Assembly: GCA_010015805.1 (NCBI GenBank)
Contig: ML978125.1
Span: forward strand, 1,550,001 to 1,614,000
Origin: Rhizodiscina lignyota
Lineage: Eukaryota > Ascomycota > Dothideomycetes > Aulographales > Rhizodiscinaceae
Length of the DNA stretch: 64,000 nt
Reading direction: 5' to 3'
The notes below the pieces were generated by a model. That model did no database searches. It was given only the letters and a program-made list of their open reading frames with translations, and was not told where the DNA came from. Of the stretch, positions 22,638-34,466 are shown piece by piece. Positions within the stretch are counted from its first letter, which is position 1. Each line of letters opens with the position of its first letter. The position numbers and the translations under genes are program-made.

Positions 22638-23497
22638 CTTTGTGTGAACTGGGCAGGATTTGTCGATGCAAACTTCAGTCACCAAAGAACCCTCAGATTC
22701 ATGCCCAATGTCTTGTTCCTAGCTCTTCCACAAACGCATCTGCAAGGTGATGTAGGAGGAGGGTCGAAATTTTTGAAGCGGTTGAGCCACCACAGCCACA
22801 CTCGAAATTTTACATCTGATGCCAAGATTTCCAGGTGCTCGGGTAGAAATGCTTAATGCCACCCGATTGCGGCAGGAGAGTCTTTGATACCACTACCTTT
22901 GATGCTGGCCCAATAGACATACGTGTATCTACTGGCATTCAATAGCAATGCATCATCATCCCCTGCACGTCGCACGCGCTCACCTCCCGCCGCGTCCCGT
23001 TCTTTTCGGCCAGCACTGACGACGATAATTTTGGCCGCAGGACACGGTTCCTTTAAATTCACATCCGCTCCTCATCTTCCTTATCACGAGGCCGCTTCGT
23101 CCCGCACTTCACAACTGTCACCAACTTGAGTGGTTGACGTTGCTACGTTGGCAGCGCCGATCGACTTTTTTGCGAGAATCAAGGCATACGACACAGCCCT
23201 CGTGCCGTCGTCAACCTGCGCCTCACTCTCCTTACGATATGGCGTTCTGACGCCACGATAGTTTTTCTCGTGTGGTATTTCTATACAATGCGCAACGTCT
23301 GTTAGGAGCGCTCTGAGAGCCTTTGCAGCAGTTTTGCTCGCTTTATCGCGTCTTCCGACGATACCGCAGCGACGGCCTCGTCTCACGAGAGTAACAATCT
23401 CCACTCACACCACTTTTTCTTCGCATTAGTACCACGTTTCTCATTTCTCGGTCTTGTACGAACGGCGAGCATTCTGCCTCCGTTCGCTTTATCGCAC
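22638..23497. promoter_or_regulatory. Bidirectional promoter region SPB4 / DGK1
   Basis: 860 bp between two divergent starts. Two AAATTTT-type blocks lie at about 22769 and 22805, 130-170 bases upstream of the SPB4 ATG. This is the core of the RRPE element known from yeast ribosome-biogenesis genes, but it is short and could be chance. No coding frame was recognised. Confidence 0.35.
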
Positions 23498-24783
23498 ATG
23501 TTCAACATGGCGTCACACTACCCAATACCCACAACTCCCCGGGTCATCTCTCCATCACCGACTCCGTCCGAGACGTCCGGAACAACCAGTAGAGATGGCT
23601 ATTTCGGTCCTATCACACGATCGATAACGCGCACGTCAAGAGCAAAATCACCTCCACCAATCGCGGAAGACCAGGACAACGAGAGTTCAGGCTCCGACAG
23701 AGATCCAGAGAAGCGGGCGAGAACTCGTAGCCGTAGCCCGATTGTAGAAGCCGGGACCAAACGGAGAATGAGTGGTTTGACTGCTATCAATCCGAAGTCG
23801 AGTATACCTTCAGCAGCGGGTAAGCCCGTTCGCAGAAAGGTAGACACAGAGCTTGCAAATGGCACTGCAAATGGCACTGCAAATGGACATCTCAGCCCTC
23901 AGAGTGCGAACGGGGGCAGGTGGACGTGGAGAGAATTAAGTAGGAGTCCTAGTCCTCTTGGACTGATTCCAATCCATACGAAATGGAGAACTTTCGTCAG
24001 TCTCTCCCTAGCTGTTGCCCCTCTCTAGCTTTTGCTGACATGTGAAAGATCCATAAGCATGAGATTCCTCGTAAATTACTCCACGTCTCGATCGGTTTCC
24101 TCACCCTCTATCTCTATTACGCCGGCGTTCAACCCGATCAAATCCATCCCATTCTACTTTACATATTTTTGCCGATTGCAGCAATCGACGTAGCTCGGCA
24201 CAACTCGCCGGCGTTGAATCGTCAGTACATTCGAGTCGTGGGCGCGCTCATGCGCGAATCCGAGGTTGATGGATGGAATGGTACACTCTCATACTTGCTT
24301 GGAGCGTGGACCGTTCTTCGATTTTGCCCTAAGGACGTTGGGGTCATGGGAGTCCTTATACTTAGCTGGTGCGACACCGCGGCTAGCACATTTGGACGGC
24401 TGTGGGGCCGTTACACCCCACTTATTCGAAAGGGCAAGAGCCTCGCAGGCAGCTTGGCTGCTATGATAGTCGGTATTGGTACCGCAGTTATGTTTTGGGG
24501 CGTCCTCGCTCCACGCATTTCTCCACTCGGATATGACACGGGCGAAAATTCATTTGCTTTCCAAGGTCATCTTTCGCTGCCGGAGAGCATCACTACAGAG
24601 CTGGGTATCTCAAGAGAGCAGGCTACTATTACTGGTGGATTGGCTCTCGTAGCGATGGGTCTTTGGACTGGCTTCGTGGGAGCGGCCAGCGAAGCGATTG
24701 ATCTGTTCGGATGGGATGATAATCTGACTATACCTTTACTCTGCGGAGCCGGGCTCTGGGGATTTCTCAAAATCTTCACGTAG
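23498..24783 (+). CDS. DGK1: CTP-dependent diacylglycerol kinase (Dgk1-like)
   Basis: Two exons, 23498-23995 and 24049-24783 (53 bp intron, GTCAGT donor, GCTGAC branch, AAAG acceptor), give 410 residues. A second Met three codons in (23507) is an equally good start. Dgk1 makes phosphatidate from diacylglycerol with CTP at the ER/nuclear envelope, opposing the lipin Pah1. The N-terminus (1-150) is disordered with Ser/Arg-Pro motifs and a tandem 12 bp repeat (23856-23886, NGTANGTANG). The catalytic part starts HKHEIPRKLLHVSIGFLTL across the splice and continues with spans, LPIAAIDVARH, VLILSWCDTAASTFGR, GKSLAGSLAAM (the CTP-transferase-like GKS) and ends WGFLKIF. Dolichol kinase or CDP-DAG synthase are less likely from size and these motifs. 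Confidence 0.87.
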
Positions 24784-25675
24784 ATAATCTCGTAGATACT
24801 TCAGCAGCTTAATGAATGTATAAACTTCTCCGAATCGGCATCCTTTCGATTGTTCGTATCAATATATGTGGCTAGCACATGGGTCTGGATGCACAACAGG
24901 CGCACGTGCATATCGAGATGCACTTGGTCTGCACCTCCCGCGGTGTTGTACTCTGATAGAAACACCATCCCAATTGCGCGTGAAACGGATCCAGCAGAAC
25001 GGAGAATTTCGATAGTTAAGCAATATTCCGGCCATGCACCCCGTCACGCCCAAAACGCGTGCTGGACCCGCGAGAGGCCGCGTCTGTGCGCAGCGCCACT
25101 CGCGGATTGGCCATCCCCTGAAGCATTCAATCTGCCTTCATTCTATCTCCCCTCTCTCTCGGTTTGCCGGTCAATTCCTCATCACCCTCCTTTTGAGTGG
25201 CAGGAGACTGTCCCAGTCGTTCCTTTTTCTGTATTGTACAGCGTACAGCCGTTCCTTTAAATCTCTCCCCGCCACGATCCTTTGATCCCTGCGCAACGCC
25301 GTATCCCCAGCCCTTTTGAAACGCATTGAAGTTGCGAGCGGAAATAGCAACTTCTCACGAGAGAGTTATAGCAACCTGCAGGCTCATCCAAGTTTAGGCA
25401 ACCGGAAGCTCTAAGCTTGGCTCGACGTGCCATCAACACAAATCGGACATTTCGCCATCTACCAGATCGCCGGGACGAACAATCGACGCGTTCTTTGACT
25501 GTACCCACGATTACCGTCTTTACCACCGAACAATCGGGACGAAATAGCGGAGCATGTCTCGATAGCTTACGCGGATCAGCTTCTACGTGGCAGAAGTTTT
25601 CTATCGCAACATTCCAACAGAATAGTGAGAACAACACCAGACGTGCCTGTGGAAGTCGCTGGACAAGAGCCAGGA
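24784..25675. promoter_or_regulatory. Intergenic region upstream of the TBC gene
   Basis: 0.9 kb without a recognised gene. Two ACGCGT sites (about 25054 and 25487) match the MCB core bound by cell-cycle regulators in yeasts; significance unknown. The pyrimidine-rich stretch 25130-25280 looks like core promoter. An extra 5' exon of the TBC gene could lie here. Confidence 0.35.
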
Positions 25676-28600
25676 ATGATGAGCACCGTATATCCCGAGA
25701 GAGATGGGACGAGGGCAAGCAGTCAGCAACAGCGCAGGGTTCATGTGGACAGCAGCCCCCTACCTACAGACTCGATGATCACCGTCCCTCTATCGGAGAG
25801 CGAGAAATCCGTGGATATACATGATGACAAGTATGAGGGGGTTGATGAACAGAGTTTTATGCGAATGGCGATGGGAGGAGAACAACATCGGGGGTCGTTG
25901 AGCAGTGGCTCAGAGGACAACGATGAGACTGATAGCGACTACGACTCGGACGACGTGATAGTGGAGGAGGCTTCTATTGCTACAAGGGCGATGAGCATCC
26001 GGACGGGCAGTGTCAAGACGATGGACGATTCTTCAAGTATCGCGGAATCGACCATGTCGAACATCAGAGAATCGGTCAGAGAGGTGGACAATCGACACAT
26101 CAAAGAAGGCAAAAGGGTTGTTGAGGACGATGAAGATACGCAGACCATGCCACCGATTACCAGACAGGGCACCGACTGGCCGATGATCACTGTCGACGGC
26201 GATGTCACGCCTATCGACGACGCCCCACCGTCCGCTATTGAGGCCGGCGAGAGAGTTTCTTTGGCGAAGACTGTGACCCCTATCGAGGACAACACAGAAC
26301 TCTCCGATGGGCGATTTTCCCCGACGATGATGAAGCCCGATATCACTGTCGACACAGACGTGGCAAGGTCACGACCTTCTTCAATAGAAATCTTACAGGG
26401 TAACGGCGTAGCAAGGAAAGGAAGAGGGAGCGTGGACTTCCATGCACAGAATATCAACAGGGTTTCAACTATGGAAATGGAAGAAACGTTAGACATGATC
26501 GAGGAGGCTGAGGAAGGAGAAGGAGCTGGGCATGAGCAGCGAGGAAGGAGACGCAGTGCTGGCTCTGACGGCAGTGGGCGTGTGGACTGGGCGGAACTGG
26601 ATGGAAGAGAAGAGCAGGAGGTCAAAGACCTTGATATCTCTGGTGATGAAGTTCGTTTTGCTCTCTTCCATATGCTGCAAGTTCTGGAGGCTAACAATAC
26701 ACTAGCAAACTGCTCTACTTCTCGCTCGGCTCGAGCAAGAGAACCAAGCCATTGCCTCGAATCCAAAGGCAGGCGTGAAAGCCCGCCTTCGAAAACTGAC
26801 AGCTGGCCGCCCACCATCTATGGCAGACCTCCAGACTCTGGTGCAAAATAACCGTCGACAGTCCCTCCGCATCTCACGCATGCCTTCTCCCCCTCCAATG
26901 ACCGAGCTCGATTTCTGGGCCGCGCTCGTGAAGGACTACCCTTCTACTGCGCAGCGTCTGCCAACCCTCACATCGAACAAGATCCGTGGCGGTATTCCAC
27001 CTCCACTGCGAGGTGTCGTGTGGGTGAGCATGGCGGGCGCGAGGGACAAGCTACTTGAGGAGCAGTACGACAGGTTGTGTGGAGAGCAAAGTCCGTACGA
27101 GAACATCATCAACAAAGACATTGGACGGAGCTTTCCTGGCGTAGAGATGTTCCGCGAGGCGGACGGCGAGGGGCAGAAAATGCTCGGCCGGGTGCTGAAG
27201 TGCTTCAGCCTCTATGATAATAAGATTGGGTATTGCCAAGGTCTCGGCTTCTTGGTAGGGCCGTTGCTCATGCAGATGGGTGAAAGAGATGCATTCTGCG
27301 TGCTTGTACGGTATGTCGACCCCAATACGCCTCTATCATATTTGTTGCTAATTTCGAGCAGGCTCATGGAAGATTATGACCTCCATTCTTGCTTCCAGCC
27401 CGATCTCTCTGGTCTCCATCTCCGCATCTATCAATTCCAAGAGCTGCTGCACCAACATCTCCCCGTACTTGCCGCACATCTCGACCACCTCCAAGTCGAA
27501 GCTGCATATCTCTCGCAATGGTTCCTCAGCTTCTTCGCCGTAACTTGTCCGCTTCCCATGCTCTTCCGCATCTATGATGTTATCTTTGCGGAGGGTGCCA
27601 GCGAGACGATGATGCGAGTTGCGTTGTCCGTTATGCGCAGAAACGAGAAGAGGATCCTTGGTTTACAGGAATTCGAGGATGTGATGCAACTGCTACTTAG
27701 CAGAGCCCTATGGGACCCGTATGGCTTAAGCGCCAGAAGCGCTGATGAATTGGTCAATGACTTCGTGTCATTCACAAGTCTTGTCACGCGAGAGAACCTG
27801 CGAGAGCTAGTCGCTAGCTTCAGAGCCGCACAAGGTGGAGACTCTAGTGCACGGTTAGGATTCTTCCCTGAAGTGCAGCACACGGCTTCAAGGTTCCTCG
27901 GAAGACTATGGGCACCAGCGGGTACGCCCACCAAGACTGCCTCGATGTTAAGCCCGGCTAGCCTAGCAACGCCATCTACGAGTTCCAGACCAGGAAGCTT
28001 CTTGCGAAAGACCCCATCGAAGCAGAGTCTTGCATCGACCCACAATTCGACAGAAGCCAGTTCGGAAAGCACGATGTCATCAAGCTCGAGTGGTACAACG
28101 CTGACAGATGCGACTACTCTGTCTCGCGTCACCAGCGATGAGTACCCAGCGAGTGTAAAGTCTAGCAAGACGCAGACGGAGAGCCTAATGGCTATTGTCA
28201 AGAGTACTTCGTCGATGTCTAATCAAGACAGAGACTTGCATACACAGATCGAAGACCTCCTTACTGCATTAAGTGAGATGCAAAGAGAGCATGCACAACT
28301 CGCCGCTCAGCTTGCAAAGGAGAGGGAGGAGCGGGAGGAAGACTGTTCGGTTGTGAGATCACTCTTGGATGCTCTTGCAGAGGAAAAGCGGAGGAGCAAG
28401 AGGGTTTCTGATCAAGACCTTCATGGCCGCAGAAGAACGGCATCGCCGACTCGGAGGCCAGTCAGTGTCTGCGAAAAGCAAAAAGAAGAACCCGAGACAA
28501 CGGGCAAGAAGCGGATGTCCAATCTCATTGCGAAAGCAGAGTACCGCTTTCCGTTTACGCCCGGCCACCAACGCCATTCCGCTAGTTTAGAGACGAAGTC

Positions 28601-29531
28601 GCAGCTGAGGAATGCTCTTACGCAGGCGAGAGAGCATGTTGCCTCGGAATCATCTAGAGCAGCTGAGTTAGCCCGGCAGCTCGAGGCAAAGGACCAAGAA
28701 GCGAATACCATCCGCGAACAGCTGCGCGACGCGCGGACGCGTGTCCAAGCAGAATTCGGCGAGAAGCAACGCTTGGAGAAGACGGTCCAGGAGATGCGGC
28801 AAGCACAGCGTAATAATAACGAGAGCACAAGTCCAGCAAGGCGAATGACACTTACGCAAAACTCTGCAGATCAATTTGCTGCCGCGGCAAATACAGACAA
28901 CGGTTCGAATCGAAGTAGAAGCAACAGCGGAAGCAGCGGCAAGGGGCTGAGAGAGTTCAAACTCGGCAGAGTCAACACGGCCATGACGCCTCCGCAGTTC
29001 TCGAAGCGCTCGTCAAGCCTCGCGACGCAGGCTGTGCTAGGCAGTCTGGCGACCAACGTCCCGCCGGTGCCTTCGATGCCATCTGCTGTGTCGATTGACA
29101 GCAAGACGGACAGTTACAGCCCCAGTCAAGGGCAGCCGCCAACGGAAGATCAGCAGGACCGTGAAGCGCTGCTGCTTGAGCTCGTGAACGCGAAGACGGC
29201 AGAGGCAGTCGCAAGACAGGAGCTCGATGAGATGAGAGGCAAGTTCGAGAGCATGCGGAGACTACTGGGTCAGCAATCACCAGCCATTTCATCGAACGGC
29301 GGGACGCCTGCTACCACGCCTGGTGCGGGTGGCGGACATAAGGCGAATGCGAGCGAGGGATGGGTCAGTTTCCTTTCCGGTGGGGCGTCAAAGGAGAGTT
29401 CGGCGGCGAGCCCGCCGAACTCGGGTAATAATGAGAAGGCTGTGGCGCATGCTGTGGAACCTGAAAAGGTCAAGGCGTCTTCGACGAGTTCAGGCGGTTT
29501 CTGGGGTTGGGGCAAGAAGACGGCTGGTTAG
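25676..29531 (+). CDS. TBC-domain Rab GTPase-activating protein, Gyp5-like
   Basis: Three exons, 25676-26650, 26706-27310 and 27362-29531, give about 1249 residues. The introns are 55 bp (branch CTAAC) and 51 bp (GTATGT...GAGCAG). Without removing the second, 17 extra residues would break the conserved VLVR-LMEDYDLHSCF block of the TBC domain. The start is the first in-frame ATG; an upstream exon is possible. Residues 1-325 are acidic and disordered. The TBC domain (about 415-640) has KIRGGIPPPLRGVVW, the arginine finger in NKDIGRSFPG (about 467), the glutamine finger in GYCQGLGF (about 501), and YLSQWFLSFFA. The C-terminal half is Ser/Thr-rich with coiled coils (about 780-850, 900-980, 1110-1160). 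This layout is that of Gyp5/Gyl1-type proteins acting on exocytic Rabs (Ypt1/Sec4) at growth sites; target Rab inferred. Confidence 0.85.
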
Positions 29532-30556
29532 ATGCTGGATTAGCTCTGCGTTCTGGATGGTCTTGAGCAGCTTCTGCTGATTACGAATTTGTTGCTACAG
29601 CTCATTTGTCTCTTGAGGAAGAGGGATATAGCGAGAATGAAATCTGCGAATATTGAAGCATTGTTTGTGTCGAAGGTGCTGAGATGGATAATGGTGCCAA
29701 CTTGGAATAAGCCTCTGCTCCACCGTCGCCGTCTACGCCTCGTAATATCAAAATTGAAGACGACGGTGATACCACATTCAATTTCGATAACCGTAAAGTC
29801 TTGTAAAGCGTCTTCCAGATCTTCTACTGTGAGCCTCTCTCCCGACTCGGCCCGTTTGGCGTGGCGATACTGCTGTTTAGGTTGTGTCCTCTGATGATCA
29901 TCCATTTATTCAGACGCTGTTCTGCATGTCCTAGTCATGCTATTCACATTCCGGCGATGCCGGCGCTCATGTCGTGATGATGTTGTTGTTCAATGCTCAT
30001 GTCTGGATATACTGTTGTTCACGGCCCACGTGACATCAAAGTGTCGAGGGTAGGATGAGCCCTGCTGGACGCTCCTATTTTGGCAAACGGGGGTTTGAAA
30101 TGTCACATGGAAAGAATAGAGTGTGATTAAAACAGTCGGCGGCCAGGCAAGCTGTGCCCCCTGGGTGAGTGTCTTGAAATTCGCGGCCACCTTTTCCATC
30201 ACCCTCTTGAGTGTATGCAACAATAGCGTCCTATTAAGAAGCTAGCACAATTTATTAGCTCTAGATTTTATTACTCCTCAGTATCTTTAAAGCTTCGGTC
30301 CACCTTCTGTCGCCTTCGAATTCGCCTACTCGTACTGTACAGGAAATACAAAATTACAAATTGTCGGGACCGCGTTGATTGGAGATACGAATAACCAAGC
30401 ATATTGGCGGCCAAAGCTTCGAAGTTCGGTCATGTCGTCAATTATCATTAATGGTGATTAGCCTAATCCCATAGTCATACACTTCCGCCAAGCACGGGAA
30501 GTCGACGTCGTAATCTCTCCGTCGAACGGAGAAAGTCTTGCAAAGTCGTAATCCCC
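29532..30556. other. Convergent intergenic region, 1 kb, with one repeat copy
   Basis: 3' flanks of the TBC gene (plus) and the DUF3176 gene (minus). It contains a degenerate dispersed repeat copy at about 30125-30240, listed separately. No gene was recognised. Confidence 0.4.
30125..30240 (+). repeat. Dispersed short repeat, degenerate copy 1
   Basis: Begins AAAACAGTCGGCGGCCAGGC, close to the beginning of the copies at 33981 and 60011. About 60-70 bases later it shares CTCTTGAGTGTATGCAACAA with the 60 kb copy (TTCTTTGGAGTGTCTACTTC). Shorter and more decayed than the copy at 34 kb. Confidence 0.45.
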
Positions 30557-32799
30557 TCAAACAAACACATCATCGTCTACCTTTTCCAGCCGCCTGCGTG
30601 GGCCGTTGCCCATCTCCTGTCCCAGGTGTACCATCGTGGTCTTCGCTTCTCGCTTCAGTTCTTCCAGGTAATTCGCTTCTTTAAGGAGATCCCTGCCCAA
30701 GAGCGCAAGTGGAGAGTTCTTCCAGAGCGGTACTCGTCTATGTCGCGTGACGTGCATTGTTATGATGAGAAGCATTGTGGTTAGAGCCCACACAGCCATA
30801 GGCTCCGTAAGCCAGATGTATTGAATTCGTTTGTAAGGCTCCGTGGTCCAGGCGTGGCCGGTCATCGGAACGGTCCCGCCATTATCGGTTTGTGTGCGAA
30901 TCCTTTTGGAAGTTAGAGAACTCAATTATCCTATGAGACTACAAGGGTATTAACTTACGCATTGGTCATAGCCGTTGCGATATTTTCTAAGCGTACTTTG
31001 AAATTTCGAAACGACTGAGCGCGACCTTGAAGCGTATAATTCACCCCCATGAGATCAGTGGCCAAGTATTGTCCAGGGCCCCAATTGATGTAATTATCGC
31101 CTCCGTTTACATAGTCCAGGTCTGCGGAACCATTGAACGCCCAAAACGAGAGATAATTTCCAAGAGAACTTAGCGTGATGCCGTTGGTAGTAAAATTTGG
31201 ACCAGTTCCAGGGATCTGAGCAACCCAATCGTCATCAGGTTTACCTGTCGAGTTCGTCCAGTTCAAATTATTGTATGTGTCAACAACAATTGTGGTGGTC
31301 GATCCATTGATTACCTGCGTGGCAAATTTTTGGACACATAGACTCAAAGATCCCTTAAGGGCGCCTAAGGAAGCTTGATCGCATGTTGCCTTACGAGACT
31401 TATCGTTCTTCACTTGTGTCAGCGTATCATTGGCCTCATAGATGACGAGTATATCCAAGAGCGTCGTCCCACTTGCATCGAAAGAATCGTGAGGCACCGC
31501 GGATACGATCATAGTTTCCGGAGCTCCGAGATTTACCCCATCGGGGGCATTGTCGCATGTGTAATTAAAAAAAGTTGGTTTGCTGATCGTAGCATTGTCT
31601 ACAGAGAACGTACATCCTACGTTCGGATTAGCCTCGTCTAGTGCCGATTTTATAGCAGTCGAGCAGTCGGCGGTGATGTCTGACGTGACGTCCTCGATTA
31701 CGGCGCAGAATGCGAGAGATGTATATGCTTCGAAGGTGCAGTTGTGTGTCGGACATACGCCAGAAACCTGCGAAAGCTTGTTGTTTGTCTTGGCCAATCC
31801 GTCATTAATGGCAGCCTCGATAGGAATGCCGAAGAATTGCCCGCCTTAAGTATGCAGCTCCAAGTTAGCGTGAACAATATACGATTGCTTAGAAAGCGCG
31901 TCTAAGCAAGTAACGTAATTTATCAAGAAACTTACGCTCATTGCCGTCTACATCATTCAAATACGGGTCCAAGTTCTCAAATTGGTCTGGTATCTTGAAC
32001 GTGAAGGTGCGGTTAATGTGTGTATCGGCGTTGGACGTTATCCATCGCGAACCATCGGACATGATGGATTGTTGAACAAAAGGCTGAAACCCTAGCATAA
32101 ACAGGGTAATCAAAGCGCCTAAGTATGGAAGGAGAAGGTATCTGCGTTACAATTAGTGTCTATTCAGAAAGATGAAAGTTTCGGCTGAAACATGACTTAC
32201 CCAAGCATCTTTAAGTTCTTTATTCTCCATGCCATTTTCCATAACAGTTTGACACTACCTTCAGGCCCCCGACTCGCCTCATCAAACACTTCGAGCTCGT
32301 CCAGAGGCCGGTCACGCTGAAACCAAACCCATTTCAGTTGACCGAGGCAAGACTGTACAGACACAAGTAGTGCGGGGGTTACGACTTGTGTCAGAATGGA
32401 AACGACTGTCGTGAGCTCAATGACGAAACGCCATTGTGCAGTAGGCTTGCCGTCGAAGACTTTCAGTATAGCTATAATTGCGAATAGCGCAGCTGTACCG
32501 AGAGTCCATGTAAACAGTTCCCACCCCCAGACAGTGATGAAATTCGGAGGCGGTGGAGAATAGCTTCGTGTAGTGCCACCAGACCTAAGGTTGTTCATCG
32601 GACTGAGGTTTGCGGAGTCGCCGTGGACCGTTCCGTTAGCCACAAGTACGCTCTCGCAGCGCTGCATGACCGTATAGCGGCCAGAAAGATTTTGATAGTT
32701 GTTGTCACTTGACGGATTCGATCTCGAATTTGGGGAAGCGCTTTGTTGCAAGCGAATAGGCACATATGATCCCGAATTATGCTGGGCACGTCCAGACAT
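30557..32799 (-). CDS. DUF3176 membrane protein
   Basis: Four exons on the minus strand, 32799-32201, 32141-31936, 31844-30959 and 30902-30557, give 678 residues; introns of 59, 91 and 56 bp, three with GTAAGT-type donors. DUF3176 proteins are a large fungal family of unknown function, expanded in many Pezizomycotina. Seen: a disordered N-terminus (1-85), the WGWELFTWTL span (about 90-112), a second span (about 125-150) with the family core SILTQVVTPALLVSVQSCLGQLKWVWF, then the FDEASRGPEGS motif (about 173-183), a third span (about 200-218), a long Asn-glycosylated outer loop (about 225-590) with several cysteines, and a last span near the C-terminus (VWALTTMLLIITMHV, about 600-614) before a basic tail. 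Family call is sure; the role is unknown. Confidence 0.85.
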
Positions 32800-33851
32800 G
32801 GCTGATCAGAGTTAAGTAGTGAAAGGCAGGGCCTTAGTGGGCCGTTAAGGTCGAACGATGGAAAATTGAAGCCGATGTGAAAAGGATGTCGCTATCATAT
32901 ATGAGTGTATTCAGCCTGAAGGATGAATAATACTATTGATAAAGGGGAGGTAACTCAGGCCTCCTTAGTGATCCAGCTCGGATGGGAGGCTGAGCTTCGC
33001 ACGAGGCTCAGTTGCACATAAGCTCTTCGCATAGAGTGTTCGCATTCGGACCGTCCATCAAGGGTCCTGTTGTCTTCGAGGACCAATGGCCGGTTGTACA
33101 TAATTTAGCTGAGCAATTAGCCATGTCGGCGCCTTATTAGCATGCGATAACGCTTTGACGAGACAACCGACCCCACACCAGGCTGAAGGTAATGAGCTCA
33201 GCCTTTCCTTAAAGCAGAAGATTTATTGATGGGGGCACTGTAGGCAAAGATGAACTTATGAAGAAAAACAGCACAAAAACAGCCTCGTCATTATGTTGCC
33301 TACCAATGTATGGACACAATAAACAGCGCAGGAAATTGAATGTTAAGCAAGGAACGAAAACGAAGGCCGACTCGTTGACCTCCGCTAATAGGTTCAAATC
33401 CGAAACGCACTTCTAAATCTGAAATAAACTCATGATGGGGGTTGTGAAAAAAGAAATCTACGTCAATCAGGCAAACTTGCAGGACGAGCTTGCGCCTCCA
33501 ACGGCGACGTCTCATACTGACCCTCTTTACCGTAGGCGTACCAAGCGGAAGGTCTGTCCAATCCTGGCTCGATAGCATTAGGTGAACTTTTTAAGTCACT
33601 GTAATGTCGATTGGAATCAGCCGCCCTTGGAGTTGCCAGCTTGGGATCAAATACCGGCGGGTTGTTCTGTTTGCATTTTGTTCGTTACTTAAGCCCAGTT
33701 CCAGCTGCAAGATGTGGCAATTATATCAGAAGGGAGGCTTTCAGCCACTCTTCCAGACCAATAATTGACTAAGCGAGTAAGGCCCCAAAAGGAAAGTCGT
33801 TTATGCATCTTACGCAAAAGAGTTGGGTGTCCGAGAGCCTATTGGAAGACG

Positions 33852-33977
33852 ATGAGCAACAGAATCACGCCGTATGCAATCACGCAAGCTCTCACTGCCC
33901 AAGTGACTGCAGCGCTTTTGAATCTGCCGCAGGATATCTGTGATCTAATTCTGGACTACGTTATGTCGAGGCTCTGA
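33852..33977 (+). pseudogene. Short F-box-like stub next to a repeat
   Basis: A 41-residue frame from the ATG at 33852 contains ALLNLPQDICDLILDYVM, which resembles the start of fungal F-box or F-box-like domains (LLxLPxEIxxxIxxYVL). The frame stops at 33977, four bases before the dispersed repeat begins. It may be the front end of a gene truncated by the repeat insertion, or chance. No further domain is present downstream. Confidence 0.25.
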
Positions 33978-33980
33978 GGG

Positions 33981-34208
33981 CGACAAAATAGTTGGCGGCC
34001 AGGCAGGCTGGAACGACCAAGGGCGAGCAGCTCTTGCACTTCAAGGTAAGCGAGACGATATCTGAAAGCTCAATTATATATTCTTGGGGGTCTTTACCAT
34101 AACAACATGCCGATGAATTTTTTTTTACACTTAGTTGATTGTAGAGGATATACATCGTAGCTGTTCAGTGCTGCAAATTCCAAGTTGTTACGTTCGAGGT
34201 GATCTATC
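33981..34208 (+). repeat. Dispersed short repeat, best copy (copy 2)
   Basis: About 230 bp, starting GCGACAAAATAGTTGGCGGC. It shares blocks with the copies at 51.3 kb (TATCTGAAAGCT vs TATCTCTGAAAGCT; a T or A run; TTGTAGAGG; GTTCAGTGCTGCA vs GTTCAATACTGCA; ACGTTCGAG vs ACCTTCGAG) and at 60 kb (CCAGGC...CAAGGGCGA..AGCTCTT, TAAGCGAG, ATTCTTGGGGGTCT vs ATTCTTTGGAGTGT). No open frame, no terminal inverted repeats seen. Confidence 0.55.
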
Positions 34209-34466
34209 TCACCCGAGCGGATGACGATGAACGAGCAAGGAGGTTGTCGCACCGGGGTTGACTTTGTGCTTAAGATATTGACAGGACAAAATAACAATTG
34301 AGGTTTTGATGGCCTAGGCTTATAAGTAGTTCATTGCCAAAGGCTGAAGTTGAGGAAGTCTGAAGTTGAAGTCGTAGTTGAGGCTGAGTCAAACTGACGG
34401 GAGACCCCTCGCGTGCTCACTGTCTTTACGCTGTGAGCTCCTCCTTCGGGACCACCTTCCTATCCA

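Larger units (their letters stand above)
32800..34466. other. Intergenic, 1.7 kb, with a repeat copy and a gene stub
   Basis: Divergent between the DUF3176 gene (minus) and DUG1 (plus). It holds the best copy of the dispersed repeat (33981-34208) and a 41-codon F-box-like stub directly before it. Small minus frames at 33209-33578 are not convincing. Nothing else was recognised. Confidence 0.45.

Noticed and set aside
25939-26817. 292-codon minus frame opposite the TBC gene
   Set aside because: Antisense to an acidic, codon-biased exon; no domain; Ser/Leu-rich as expected for an antisense frame.
33380-33410. GGTTCAAATCC, a perfect tRNA T-loop/box B match
   Set aside because: No acceptor stem, anticodon arm or A box at tRNA distance could be formed around it.
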